Of a stretch of 64,000 nt of DNA, positions 43,624 through 55,842 are shown one piece after another. Location: assembly GCA_016508695.1 (NCBI GenBank), contig VNKQ01000005.1:310001-374000 (forward strand), given 5' to 3'. Origin of the DNA: Hyphodiscus hymeniophilus. Taxonomy: Eukaryota; Ascomycota; Leotiomycetes; Helotiales; Hyphodiscaceae. The number at the start of each line of letters is the position of its first letter. Positions within the stretch are counted from its first letter, which is position 1. The notes below the pieces were generated by a model. That model was not told the origin of the DNA. It did not search any database and saw only the letters and a list, made by a program, of their open reading frames with translations. The position numbers were made by a program, and so were the translations under genes.

Positions 43624-45553
43624 ATGAAGCGCTTTGGTAGGTTAATGGGCCATATGCTCTTTTATGAGCCTCAGATAGGTTCTCTAGCTAATCCGCTCCA
43701 GATGTTGCTCTCTCCCTGCTCATACCCTCCGTCATCATCCTCCACCTCCTCGTCGCGCCGTACACCAAGGTCGAAGAGTCCTTCAACATCCAAGCAGCAC
43801 ACGACTTCATCACATACGCCTCACGGCCTGGAGGCCTGACTGGTAACCTGCGGCTGTTCGACCATGTCGGATTCCCTGGTGCCGTCCCCAGAACCTTTGT
43901 CGGTGCTTTCGCTCTTGCACTTGTCTCGAACCCGATAACTTTCTTCACGGGCCCTGAATACGCACAATTCGTAGTCAGATTTGCAATGGGCATGTTCAAT
44001 GCATATGCGCTGTTCAGATTCAAGCAGAGGCTCGCCGAGGCTTATGGAAACGATGTTGGGAGGTGGTATACTTTCTTCCAAGTCAGCCAGTTCCACGCGA
44101 TGTTCTACGCATCGAGGACGTTGCCTAATATGTTCGCTTTTGGACTCTGTTGGTATTCCATCCTCATAATAACTTACTGGTACTGATATTGGTAGCTACA
44201 ATGGCTCTGGGAGAATTCCTGCCCTTGCCCAACCATACCGCCGAGCAGGTACAAAAGCGTCAAAAGTTTGGCATCCTCCTGTTTGTCATCGCAGGCGCAG
44301 TCTTCCGTTCGGAAGTTGCTATTTTGATGGTCTTACAGCTATTGTACCTCCTCATTGTACCTCGGATGTCGCTCCAACAGATGATTCCAGCTGGTGTTGA
44401 GTGTGCTGTAATAGCTCTCGGGATCTCTATCCCCATTGACTCCTATTTCTGGCAGAAACCCCTCTGGCCAGAACTCTGGGGCTTCTACTACAATGTTGTA
44501 CAAGGGAAAGCCGCTGACTGGGGAACGTCTCCATATTCATACTACTTCACAGTTCTCTTAGCACGCCTTTTACTCAACCCTCTCATCACAGCACTCCTAA
44601 TTCCTCTTTCTCTGATGTTCCCCGCAATCAAACGCTATAGTTATGACTTAGTCGTTCCATCTATCTTATTTATCGCAATCTACAGTCTCCAACCACATAA
44701 AGAGGCACGTTTCATAATATACGTGGTTCCACCGCTCACGGCCGCTGCCTCCTTATCAGTATCGCACATTTGGACGAACCGCAGCAAGAACTTCTTGTAC
44801 GAGTTGGTCTCCGGCCTCGTAATCTTTTCACTCATCCTCTGCTTCGCCGGCTCAACCGTCATGTTACTGATCTCCTCACTCAACTATCCAGGTGGTGAAG
44901 CCATAACTTCGGTTCGCCATATCATTAGCCAAACGCAATGGCCGGAGGATCACCCAAAATGGGAGAGGCTTTTCGTACACATGGATGTACTATCCTGCAT
45001 GACAGGCGCCACCCGGTTCCAGGAGATACCAACCCAACTCGCAGAACTCCCTGAGCTGCCGGTCATTAACGGAGTTCCGACTCATATCGTGTTCGACAAA
45101 ACGGAGAACGAGGAAAAGCTGCTTGAGCCAGCGTTCTGGGAGCAATTCGATTACGCGCTTATGGAAGTGCCAGGTAAGGCTATTGGAAGTTGGGAGGTCG
45201 TCGACACAATCTACGCTTTTGCGGGAATGGAGTTCTTAAGAGCAGGGCAAGGAGACGGTTTTGAGGATAGGGCATATGCAGCGAACAACCTTACGAAAGA
45301 TGGAGGTGTAATGGACAGCGAGCAGGTCAAGGCAGCTGCCGAGGAGCCTGTGGATCTCGAGTCTGGGTCAAAGAAGAGTGGGGTTAAGTGGGCTGATATC
45401 AAGACGGCCCTGCAGTCAAGGGATCTGAGTCGCTATGGGATTTATTCTTTGCTGAAGGATACAACGAGGTCCCTCACGGGCGGTTATTGGATTGGCCCAC
45501 GGATGGCACCGGCTGTTAGGGTTTTGAAGAGGGTGAAAACCCTTTCCCCATAG
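43624..45553 (+). CDS. ALG12: Dol-P-Man:Man7GlcNAc2-PP-Dol alpha-1,6-mannosyltransferase
   Basis: ER-membrane GT22 mannosyltransferase that adds the alpha-1,6 mannose at the Man7 stage of the N-glycan precursor. Exons 43624-43636 (13 nt), 43702-44148, 44196-45553; phases agree and give 605 aa. Family blocks: VAPYTKVEESFNIQAAHDF with the luminal Glu-Glu pair, DHVGFPGAVPRTFVGA, FYASRTLPNMFAFGL, VFRSEVAILMVLQLL, SIPIDSYFWQKPLWPE and the C-terminal LQPHKEARFIIYVVPP (HKE.RFI motif of the GT-C family). Many hydrophobic helices. The last ~80 residues are hydrophilic. The 13-nt first exon encodes only MKRF plus one base and is required for an ATG start. Confidence 0.92.
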
Positions 45554-45975
45554 CATGGAAAGGAAATCAGTCATCGTTGAACCTTGAGTCACATCAGATA
45601 TTTCATATTGTCTTTACCCGCAGTGCTGTGTAAGATGAATTTCAGGAAGAGTATCTATCCGATAAGGTCCAGTAATTCAGACTCAAGTAGTTTTCTCAAA
45701 GTATTGCGTTTGTTTGTCATTTTGTTGAGTACCAGGAGTCTGGTTTGCTTTTGGTAGTCTGACATGAAGAGAGAACGAGGATCCATTCGTGCAGATAAAA
45801 ATTTATAAGCCGGGTTGAAGAAAGGAATAAGTCAAGTGATTGCCCTTGAAGCACACGGATCAATAGCATCTGTCTCCGAGGATTCGACGTTTGCCTTTGT
45901 TTTGGAGATACTGGCGGATGGGAATCGAGCGCGTCTCTTATGCTCCCCTCAAAGTATTGCTACGTCAAAATGCAA
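45554..45975. other. Intergenic between convergent genes
   Basis: About 420 bp between the 3' ends of ALG12 and the DUF924 gene. Nothing else seen. Confidence 0.4.
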
Positions 45976-46917
45976 TCATTTCTTCTTATACTCTCCTAGC
46001 GGCGTCCAAACCCCCCTTTCAACATCCTCCTTGATCCTCTTCACCACTTCTGGATTAGCTTCACCAAAATGATTCGTCTCCTCTATATGCTCAACCTCTT
46101 CTGCCGTCGACTCCCTCCCCACGGAGCCATTGAGATAAGGGTATCTCCCAAAATGATCGATGATTGGCTTGTGCACATCTAGCACGGTCAACAGCCACCA
46201 CCAGAACCCCTCCATCTTCAGATCCTTTGCGCTTGGTGTTCCTTCCATGATCATCCGCGGGAAAGCTTTCGTGTCCTTCATCAGGACCTCATGATCTTTT
46301 CGATACGGATCTGTCTTGCCCGAAAGTCGCTCAATGTCGACCCTCAACTCCTCAATAAGAGGCTGAGCCACGCCATGACACTCTTTCGACTCCGAGTGAA
46401 CCAACGGCGCAATGAACCATATCCACACAAGCGTCCAATACTCAAAACTCAATCCCGGCCACCTCTCCCGCCTCCAGGGCCTCAGTTCCTCCGGCAGATC
46501 CCTAAAGCCCTGCGCCAGCCTCAAGCTCAAAACGTCAAAGTACCCACGCACAAACCTACAATCGGTGGTCTCGCCATCGAACAGGATCCTCGGGCCCTGA
46601 TCGAGCAGGACCTGAAGCGCAAAAGCCTGCTCCGCGAAAGTCTCCGATTTTGGGTTCGGCAGATGGCGCATCAGGTCCACGCTTGGGAGCTCCGAGAAGG
46701 GGATCCGCGACAGCGCTTGGAGCGCGGGGAGCCAGAACTCCCGTGGGCCACCCGGCTTGTTGACGCGCGAGAGCTCGTCCTCGAACATGTACCGGGCGAC
46801 GGAGTGCCAGTTGAGTGGTTTGTCCCGTGGCCAGGGCAGCTGGTTCGCGGTGATCTTGGAGTAGAGATCGGCGTTGAGGACTGTGGTCAGGTCTGGTTGG
46901 TTGGAAGGGGAAGTCAT
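45976..46917 (-). CDS. DUF924 family protein
   Basis: 313 aa in one exon. The family mark is the C-terminal HKPIIDHFGRYPYLNGSVGR followed by ST.EE..., together with FWWWLLTVLDVHK. The middle contains FAEQAFALQVLLDQGPRILF, matching the conserved DQ-P/R region. The family is common in bacteria and fungi and consists of helical (TPR-like) cytosolic proteins without a known reaction. No signal peptide. Start is the first ATG in frame. Confidence 0.82.
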   Translation of the reverse strand: MTSPSNQPDLTTVLNADLYSKITANQLPWPRDKPLNWHSVARYMFEDELSRVNKPGGPREFWLPALQALSRIPFSELPSVDLMRHLPNPKSETFAEQAFALQVLLDQGPRILFDGETTDCRFVRGYFDVLSLRLAQGFRDLPEELRPWRRERWPGLSFEYWTLVWIWFIAPLVHSESKECHGVAQPLIEELRVDIERLSGKTDPYRKDHEVLMKDTKAFPRMIMEGTPSAKDLKMEGFWWWLLTVLDVHKPIIDHFGRYPYLNGSVGRESTAEEVEHIEETNHFGEANPEVVKRIKEDVERGVWTPLGEYKKK

Positions 46918-47562
46918 AATGGCGCTGTCCTAATCGTAACGCTAGAGATTGTTGATAGGGTTTGTATCTGGTTGGTGAAGCTACAAGACTGACGTTTTCG
47001 CAGAGGGTTGGAGATTTTACAGCAGCTCATGCTGACGCATCAGGTATTAGTGCTTACAAGGTTGCCGTCTTGAATGTATACTAATGACTAAAGAATTTGG
47101 TAGAAAATTCCTGTTCTATCTGTTCGTGCGTGTTCGTGCAAGTAAGTAGGTATATAAACAGATGCTCGGCTATGTCTTCTACCAGCTAGACTTGAGAGGC
47201 AGCTCCCTTGTAAGTTCGTCTCTCCATTGGCCGGTTCTTCTCCGCTCCGATCAAGGGGTAGCGAGGCACGTGACCAGCACTCTTTATGTGACATTGCCGT
47301 TGCCCGATCATCATCACGCTTATGACATAGTGAAATCCATATATTCTATAGAGTGATGATGGAATTTTCGTCCTCTTGGAATAAACCAGATGGTCTCCAA
47401 CAAACAGGTGACTTGAGGTTGGTCATGTAAGAAATGTGAACGCCACGTTGAGTATTACCAGAGAGGAAATGAAAAACATAGGATCATGAAGAGCAAGAAG
47501 ATCAAGGCAGAGTTTAAATATGTATTTCGACTGGGATAGTTTTATCTTGTCGTATTAAGCTA
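46918..47562. other. Intergenic
   Basis: Upstream region of the DUF924 gene and 3' flank of the beta-galactosidase. No gene supported. Confidence 0.4.
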
Positions 47563-50500
47563 TTAGTACGCCCCTGCTTTAGGAGAGTAGGAAGGCGAGT
47601 CCACCAAAGCCACACCTCCATACCCACTTTGTACGGGTGTGCCACTACCAAGGCTCAATCTCGCGAGGGAGTTCCCCGACGCATCTTGCGACCAAAGCGA
47701 CATTGCGATGTAATTCGTGCCCTGGTAATTCAAGATCCCTTCAGGAACAGGAAAGGTGGTTTGAGGGCCAATGTTTCGGACTGTTATCATCTGTCAGACC
47801 CAGGCGCTCGTCATGAGAGGAAGAGACGGGGAGAGATCGACTTACCATATTTCCCGAACTGCCAACCGTTTACGAAGAGTTGACAGCGGAATTTCTCGTT
47901 TATGTTACTGGTTGGTTGGGAAAAGTTAAAGAACAGAGGAATGTCGTATCCTGCAGGCAGTTCTAGGTCGAAAGAAGATCTGAGACAGATTAGCGCTGGA
48001 TACGGACATGGAAGAACGGAGTCTGACGTGTAAAAAGATATGCCTGGCGCAGTGGTCCCGTCTAATGGGCTGCTCGATTTCCAATCGCTTGAAGGCGGAT
48101 TTGGCAAGTGGTAGCCTTGTCTCTCAGCATACATCCCTCCCTCATTCAGTGGACCTCGAGTCTTATCTTCATAAGATTCTCCATGCAAATTACCCGTGAC
48201 TTTCCATGACACGGCAGACTGCGCCAGCCCAGTGATACTGTATGATAGGATCCCGCGAGGAGTTTTCATATCGTCGGCACCTATGTCATAGTTCTCTTCG
48301 AATCCAGTCTGATCGATCACAACGTTGAGCACATACGAACTATCTGAGGCAAGACTAGGTAGTGGGTATGAAACAGTCGCAGTTGAGGCACTCCCAGTAC
48401 CTGTATAGGATCCAAGGAAGCTTGAGTTGAGCCAAATCGACGCAGAGAATGCTGAACCCCCTGCCAATTCAATACTCAGTTGACTGTCTAAACCTGTGGC
48501 AGTAAAATGGCCTCGATAAAGCAATGTCCCAGTGTTATATCCATAATCGGCGGCATAGAGACTGGTTGGGGTTCCCAATGTTGGGCTATGCGTATTGTTT
48601 GTATACGTCAAATCTGCTACTGTCCATTGAGAATCGTCATAAGATGAGCTGAGCTCCGGAAGACTGTCGAGAGATTTCCAATTGAGAGTTTCAAGGTTTG
48701 GCAAGTTGACGGCTGGCTGGTTGTATTCTATCTGGCCACTCAAGAGGGGCGCTGTAGAAGGGGCTGTATCGATGAACTGGCCGTTGAAGAATAGGGACGA
48801 GACGGAAGAAGGCGCTCCAATAACTTCGATCGTCGTGGTACTGTTCACGTCTCCCGTCACGTAGAGAGAGGAGCCTATCATAGTTGTGTTTCGTATCAGA
48901 TATGCACCATTGATGATGACGGGCTGAGATGTGCTGAAAGGACCAAATGGGTCAGTAACATTGCCCGGTAGATAGGTGACCCAGTAATTATAAGCCGAGT
49001 TTCGATCTAGCAAGTCATCAGAATCCGACAAAGTTCTTAGGGACGAAGGAGAATAGCCTACCAATCAAGTAGATGTAAAGATCAGAGCCAACTTTCACAA
49101 TCTTCCGCGAGCTTGAAGTCTGCCAATTCAGAACTGTAGCCCCATTCATATCTTGAATAATTACTCCAGATCCAGAGATGACTGTTGCGCTTGGAATACT
49201 GGAAAACGCCATTTCATGAATCTCGCCTTCGCCTCCGTAGAAGACAGCCACCGAATAAGATGAATAGCTCTGCTGAGTAAAGATCTCAGCACTGGAGTAT
49301 AACACTTTGTATGACGAAATGGTGTAATCCGCTAGGAGAATTTTCGAGTCTTTAGCCACGAGGGTCAGGGTACTTTGGATTTGAGGAATCGAAATCGTGC
49401 CATTGCTTGTTGGAATATTGAGTTTGTAACTCGCCGTTGAATCCGGGCCCGGCCCATCATGTCTGATAACATAGAAAGCCGTATTTGATTTCAAATCCGT
49501 CACGGGGGTGACGGTAAGACCTAGCTGCAGGCTGCTCACAGCTGTTTGTGGTGACGCAGTCAAATAAGCAGGAGATGCATGCCAGAAGTTTGCAATAAGT
49601 TTTCCCTCGCTGTACTTCGCTCGCGTGATTTCACGATCTTCCTTAATGGCAGATCCATAATCGTAGGACGTGTAGCCCTCCGGATAGCCGATATTGCCCC
49701 AATTTGTTCCTCCGTACGCCATATAATAGGAAACAATCTTCAGACCAGAAGCGAAGTTGTTCTTGTAGAACACCTTCTCAAAGTCCTCATTAGTGAGTAT
49801 GGCGCAATTCTCAAATCCCGCACCACCCCAAGGATCGAAGCTACCACCTTGAAATTCAGGAATGAGTGGTGGAGTAGAGTTGGATCCGGATCTGAGAGAG
49901 GTGTAAAAGTCGGAGGGAGCGCCACTGCTTTGCCAGTTGTATGGATTGTTGCAAGAGAATCCCTGAGGGTACGAGTCAAAGCCATAAAGATCTATTGCGC
50001 CGATTCCAGAGCCGGGTAAAAATAAATCTTGACCAAAATTATCCTATACCAATCACGTGTCAGAGTATACATCCCAAACAAGGTGTGGGAGGACGGATTA
50101 TTAGCATACGATAAAGGGCATATCGATGCCGGTATTTCTCCATCCATCCTCTACAGCTTGGACGTAGTAGGGGTTTGAAGAAAATCCATTAGCGAAACCG
50201 CCACTTCCATATTCGTTCTCAGGCTGGACTAGAATCACTGGGCCACCGTTCGTTATTTGGGCTGCGGCTATGACCTTTCCGATGTTATTGATATAGCTGT
50301 AAGAGGGTGAGTTGTATATTTTTGAAGGCCAGGACCAACGTACTTGTTAGTAGATTCAAGATATCCGGTCTCATTGGTTCGTAAGGCGGCGGGGTTCCGC
50401 TGCAGCCATCCCGGAAAGCCTCCACCGCTGACTTCCGCATTGATATATCTAAGCTGATGTCAGTTCGCGAACAGGGAGCTTTCAATGATACGTACGGTCC

Positions 50501-50999
50501 TGGTCGCTAAATTTGCAGTGGTTAGCAGTGATATTTGAAGGGATATGTTGCATTTAGACATACGGCAATAATATAAATCCCCGCTTCCTTTGCGACCTTA
50601 AGGAGAAGTTCGACATCGAAGACTCCAGACGCCGTATAAGTCCCTTGCTGTCCCTCCAGTAAAGCCCAATCCCAATAAATTGAGGCCGCATTAAACCTTC
50701 GGTGTATGTTAGCGCATGTGACTGCGGGAAGGGAATTCTACTCACCCGGCTGACTTCATTTTCTGAAAAACATCGAGCCAAAGTGAAGGCACTGGAAGGC
50801 GGAATGGATGGAACTCTCCACTGTAGATCAATACTCGTTTGCCATAAATGAATAACGAGTTCTCATCCCAAGTGACGACATCCTGTAATGGTGCTTTCTT
50901 GGAGAGCTGTATTGTCTCTGTGGTACTACGTCGACCTAGCACGCTCGCGGTGATCTGAAGAGCCGAGCAAACAAATAAGAGCAGAATGCTGAGCTTCAT
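47563..50999 (-). CDS. lacA: Secreted beta-galactosidase, GH35
   Basis: Retaining glycosidase that removes terminal beta-galactose from plant polysaccharides. Nine exons: 50999-50746, 50696-50564, 50506-50496 (11 nt), 50448-50344, 50296-50110, 50043-49062, 49006-48028, 47979-47846, 47780-47563; total 3003 nt, 1000 aa, typical for fungal LacA. N-terminal signal peptide (LSILLLFVCSALQITASVLG). The catalytic acid is in ILVQPENEYGSGG and the nucleophile in PLIPEFQGGSFDPWGG. Other blocks are YSGEFHPFRLPVPSLWLDV and YMAYGGTNWGNIGYP. Many N-glycosylation sites. The intron at 47980-48027 is 48 bp without a stop, so the frame looks unbroken through it. Removing it restores the family-like FYTSSFDLELPAGYDIP. 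Confidence 0.93.
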
Positions 51000-53900
51000 G
51001 ACGATTGGTTTTGATCCGCGTGAGATGGTGCTGTTGTCCTTTTGAGATGGGACCTTTTTGGCAGGGAGGTAAGCTGAGATATTTCAAGGAGCGAAGAGAT
51101 AATTCCAAACCAGCCCTAGCAGGTAAGGGGCGACCACCATAATCAATTCACCACTATCGCGACATCCTGGCGATGATTCACCAAAGAATTCAAGCAGATG
51201 AGAACCACATGGAACCAGAGGGTGATGAAGGGTTGGTTCCTACCTCTAAAAGCGTAGACTCCCCCATGGTATGTGGATATGGACTGGATCAGATTGTCTT
51301 GGCAATCAACTGACCTGCCAGGTTGCCAGGTCACAACGCAAGTCTAGCTACTTATCGCACAGTAAGTCGGACCTATCAAGTGTTTTGGTTGTCTGAAATG
51401 CCGCACATCTAAAATAGAAGAGAAGCTCATTTAGACACACTCAAGATGCAGTCGTATGACTTGGGTAGGTCCGCCGCTATTGTTGCATGCAAGCGAAAAC
51501 CTTAGAGAGGAGATTGGATGTGAAAGCAAATGAAGAGCCGATGATGACCACCTAGCACCAGATGGACTTCCTGGCCGATATCTCGTGTCAACAAGGTATC
51601 AATTGGACAGCCTGGTGAGCTGTTTTATTAACTTCGGGGATTTGAAACACTGCATCGTTTTGGCTTTTAAGCTCTGCTGACCAAGTCCCGGATCGGATAA
51701 CACTTCGGCTGCATTGATCCGGCGACCGAATCAAGAGGCAATCTCATGACCACCTTCCACAGCCCAAAATGCTTATATCTGCTTGAATTAATGAGTTCGA
51801 TGATTGGTTAAGTAACGCCTTAAAGAGCTAATTCAAAAGTAAGCCAAAGCACGGCAGATATTCTCCAGGTGCTGGTCCCTACAATACCGGGGCTAGACGT
51901 CGCGTGACCGCGTGTGTTGATGGCGTCTCGTATGTTGTTGATTAGGAAATTTCATGTCAATAATCACAGCAAACACTCGTGTTGACTTGGAACCGATGAT
52001 AGAGTTGGAATTTCGCTTCTCCATGAAAATCAACGAAAATCCTCTTGAACTACCATTCAGAGGGTGGTCTATTAGTTCAGGGTACATTCATTGACAGGAG
52101 ATGTGAGTAATCTACTGGCTCGTGTCCGAGCTGCAAATACGGGCTTACGCTGGCTATGGATCGCAGAAATACCAGCAACAACTTGCTAAGCATGAAGGTT
52201 AGAATCTACTCCATAAAAGAGGGACTTCGCGAAGCATTTATTGATCCGGCGACATCATGGGGTACTAAGTTGATTGTCTCGACATGATTTAATCAGAGCT
52301 ACTCCGTAATCCATTCTGTTGCTAATCAGGACTTCTCTGCCAGATCTAGAAGTACAAAGCATCTGCTGCCTGCCGTTGTCGTCACCCTTGTTTTACAGGA
52401 GCTATAACGAGCGCAATGTGCGAGCTATATCCGCCACATGGCGGCTTCCGGTCGACAACTCAACGAAGAATAGTGGAAGAATGGTGGAGGTCATTTGTGA
52501 GAATGAAGCTCCTGGCGCTGCCTTCATTCTACCCACAGGTGCTGGGAAGACACTGGGCATAGTCTTGTTATCATCGTTGTCGACATCTCTGTCGATGTCG
52601 GGCCGCCAATACTGTCGAGTGTTGACTGTGTTCTCTTCATCGACATCGGTCAAAAGATTGGATTGGTGAAACAACCTAACTCAGGGCAGATATCTACAAG
52701 GCCTTTGGTTTGAGGTCAGTTGTCCTTTTCCAATTCTTCGCTCTTGTCAATCACTTCGTAGTACTTCCTGGCTAGTTCACTCGACTGCGCCATTGTTTTA
52801 AGGTTCTCGGCGCAACAACCAATAGTCATCGTCTCGAGTTCTCGAAGGTCGCTAAGCTTGAGCGTTGGGAATCCAAGTTTGATCTCAGACTTGGGTTGGC
52901 AATTCGACAGTTTGATTTCCTCAAGCTTATACTCCCTCATAATGTCCCTCGTCATCTCTCCAATCTCCTTCGTGATTTTAGCGTTATTCTTCGCGAATTC
53001 TACAATCTTAGCGTTTCGAAGGATCAATTGCTATAATTTTGGACACTACTGGGAGCGGCAAATCAACTCTATTGCCCCTCGATGCCAGCTCGTGTCTCAC
53101 GAAGAAATCTCTCATGATCTGAAGTATTCCTATCGCTCATGTAAAGGGTTGGATTGATAAAATAACCCAGCTCGGGGCAGAAAATTATCGTCGCTGGGTC
53201 TTGGTGGCGGCAATATATTATGCGGCGACGCTTGCGAGGGGCAGAAACAATGGCATCAGGTCCAGTGATATAAATGGGATCAGCCAGTCGTGTGGTAATG
53301 GACTTTGCGAGTCCGCAGGAAGTGAATTGGCACGGCAAGGCATATCGCACGCGGAGAAGGAACTTGTAGGAAGGTTGGGGGCAATGAAAGGATGAGATGA
53401 AGTCTAGTCGTGTATTAGTAATATCACCCTCAAATAGCCAATTAAGCACTAACAGCAACTTCACCTTTTATGAAAGGCTACTGCGAGGGTAGATATGCAG
53501 ATTCGGGATGAGACTTTTCATTGCCTGTAGCATTCGTAACCATGGTGGCACGATCGGGGATAGCAGACACAGCCTGGGCGGAACATCAAGTTCTGAGGTA
53601 CATCAGCAAAAGCATACTCATACAGTGGTAGAATGCTTACCTTGGAAATGAGCGACTGATATATACATTGAATGATCTCAGCTCCTCGTCATCATTCCAA
53701 ACCCGAGAAACATAAGGTAAGTTGGGTGAACCTGAGGTTGGTCTAAAGGCCAGATTGCTGAGCTTTGCTATGAATAATCGTAAGCTGAAGTCCTAAAGGG
53801 CTGACAGGTTATTTGCAAGATTCTCTACCCCGCGTTGACTGGAAGGAAACGAATCCCGCCCTGTCTAGTTGATCTATCCATGTCGAGGGACAAGGGTGCT

Positions 53901-54177
53901 TCACGTGCCTCAAACCCTACGGAGTGATGGAGTCAGTAATTGCTTAATCCAGGAAACACCAAGTCACAAGACATTTGTCGAGAGCAAGCTTTGCCGAGAC
54001 GTGCTTGCATGAAAAGGTTTTGGGATTCCAAATACTTACACTCATCGATGTTCTCCCTTCCACCTTCCTTCGTCGCTTTTACTGTAAGGTAACTCAAGAT
54101 TAGCGTTGCTCTAATAATGGAAGAGAAATGAAAGTGTTTCCGAGATGAAATGCCTTTTCACAAATCCTGAAAGATGC
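51000..54177. other. 3.2 kb gene-poor region with relics
   Basis: No intact gene. It contains a helicase-like relic at about 52400-52690 and scattered short frames (52716-53027 minus, 53069-53464 minus) without recognisable content. Likely remains of mobile or duplicated sequence, by inference only. Confidence 0.45.
52400..52690 (+). pseudogene. RecQ-like helicase relic (Walker A region)
   Basis: A plus-strand frame reads MVEVICENEAPGAAFILPTG then AGKTLGIVLLSS, i.e. a Walker A motif in the context (E.P.A.ILPTGAGKT) seen in RecQ-like helicase copies that are often repeated in fungal genomes. The frame is lost soon after, at a stop near 52667. No motif II is found in frame. Confidence 0.5.
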
Positions 54178-55842
54178 TCATATGGCAGGGAATAACTTGA
54201 ATGAATGGCTCGGATAACACCTACTGTACCGCAACTTCGCCCTCCTTTTCAAGGAGTCAAATCTGACTTCGACTCCCAAAACTCGCTTGTCCACAGGAAC
54301 TGATGCTGAGATTATGGTGCCATGAAGACCGTCTTCTTCAAGTTGCACCAAACGTTCAACAACATCTGCAGCGCTCAGACTATTCCAAATGCCCTCTTGT
54401 CTGTGGGAGGATCTCAATAATCCAATTGCTTTCCATCTCAATTTACTGTCTCTACATTTTATCGCACTGAAGAAGAGGGGCATTACAACTTCATAATCCA
54501 AGGTGAAGGCTGGCCGGGTGTTGTCTGTGGGTAGTGCTTGGAGATAATCTTCTGCATGTGTGACCACAGCCTCGAATTTTGAATAGTACTGATCCCAAAC
54601 CGTCTCATTCCCCACGAGTCCATAATCAACCGTAAGGGTAAGCTCCATCTGCACCCTATGTAGTCGCAAAAGCTTCAGTGACCCTTGCTCCGTTTCTGTA
54701 AAATCATGTTTGAGTGCAAGAAAATTCTCGAAGGCCGAAGACCACTGTCGTAGATTGATGGCGGAAACACTGCGTAGCAGGGCCAACGAGAGCTTGATGT
54801 CGGCAGGGGCAAGGCTCGCGTCGGTTGGAGGAGGTTGAGGTAAAGATTCAGCCATACGTGCTGCGTGTTCTCGAATGAAGTCCAGTCCATCGCGGGCATC
54901 TTCCAAGCTGAGGAAGGATCGAGGGAGTTGTAAGATACTCGCAGGATCGTTTCCGGAAAGATCCTGGAAATACAGCTGCCGTCGTCGGTTGTAAGCTATT
55001 TGACTGGCTTGCGTGTCGAGCTGTGAAAATATTTGGTTGAGAACTGGGAGTGGGACATAGGGTATTGAAGACATGGTCAGCGAACTATCGGTCGACTGTC
55101 TTGATTGAAGCTCGGAGACAATCTTTACACCTCCATTAATGTGTGATAAGGCCGCAGCATGATATCCTCTGAGGATCTGGGTATCATCAATCATCTGATC
55201 CTCCTAGGAGAGGACAGTTTCTCACCTCAAAGCAGATGAACAAAACACAGGTTAACAACGCCACATCAGCAACTTGCTTCCCTTTTGCTTGCATTGGACT
55301 TGTCACCATTCTAATTGCTTGGAAATAATGCCGGAGAGCGAATTCTTGACGCTCTTCAGTGACGTTCGGGCATATCTCGAACTGCTCATGGAAGGCTCCC
55401 AAAGCGATTGCTGCATGTTGAACAGCAGGCTCATGGTGAATGGCTTGGAGTAGCAGCCGCTCCCAGAAATGCGACTTGAAAGAGCCAGCTAACTGTGGGA
55501 TGGTACGGAGTTGGAAGAACTCAAAGCTTCGTCGCTCCTGTTTACTTTTGAAAAGAGAAGCTGATAGAGCGGGGTCAATAAACGAGACTTGAATTATCTC
55601 AAGGCCAATGGGAAGTGACTTTTTGGGTAACCCATCACAAACTCGCCGTCCCCGTAGACAGTTCTTGCAGCTTGGCTCGGTCTCATCGCATTTCATTCGT
55701 CGGATTCTAGGGAAGAATTTAGGTGGCCGTATGGCTGAAAATACTTGAAAGGGGGGTCAAACCTGCATGTCTTGCAGCCAGTGTTGGTTTTCGACCCGTA
55801 GCCCTTCTTTCGCCGAGGTGAGGATAGAACTTGTAGTGTCAT
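54178..55842 (-). CDS. Zn2Cys6 transcription factor
   Basis: Exons 55842-55763, 55706-55226, 55176-54178 give 519 aa. The N terminus has a complete binuclear zinc cluster across intron 1: GCKTCRIRRMKC then DETEPSCKNCLRGRRVC (C-x2-C-x6-C-x6-C-x2-C-x6-C). The rest is a helical fungal-specific regulatory region (ERRSFEFFQLRTIPQLAG; HFWERLLLQAIHHEPAVQHA; ALGAFHE; ILRGYHAAALSHINGG), the arrangement of the DUF3468-type family often found as stand-alone regulators. The second intron (49 bp) has a typical GTGAGA donor. Divergent from the oxidoreductase at 56737. Target genes cannot be told. Confidence 0.88.

Noticed and set aside
46291..46992. 233-codon plus-strand frame
   Set aside because: Antisense to the DUF924 gene, which has clear family motifs.
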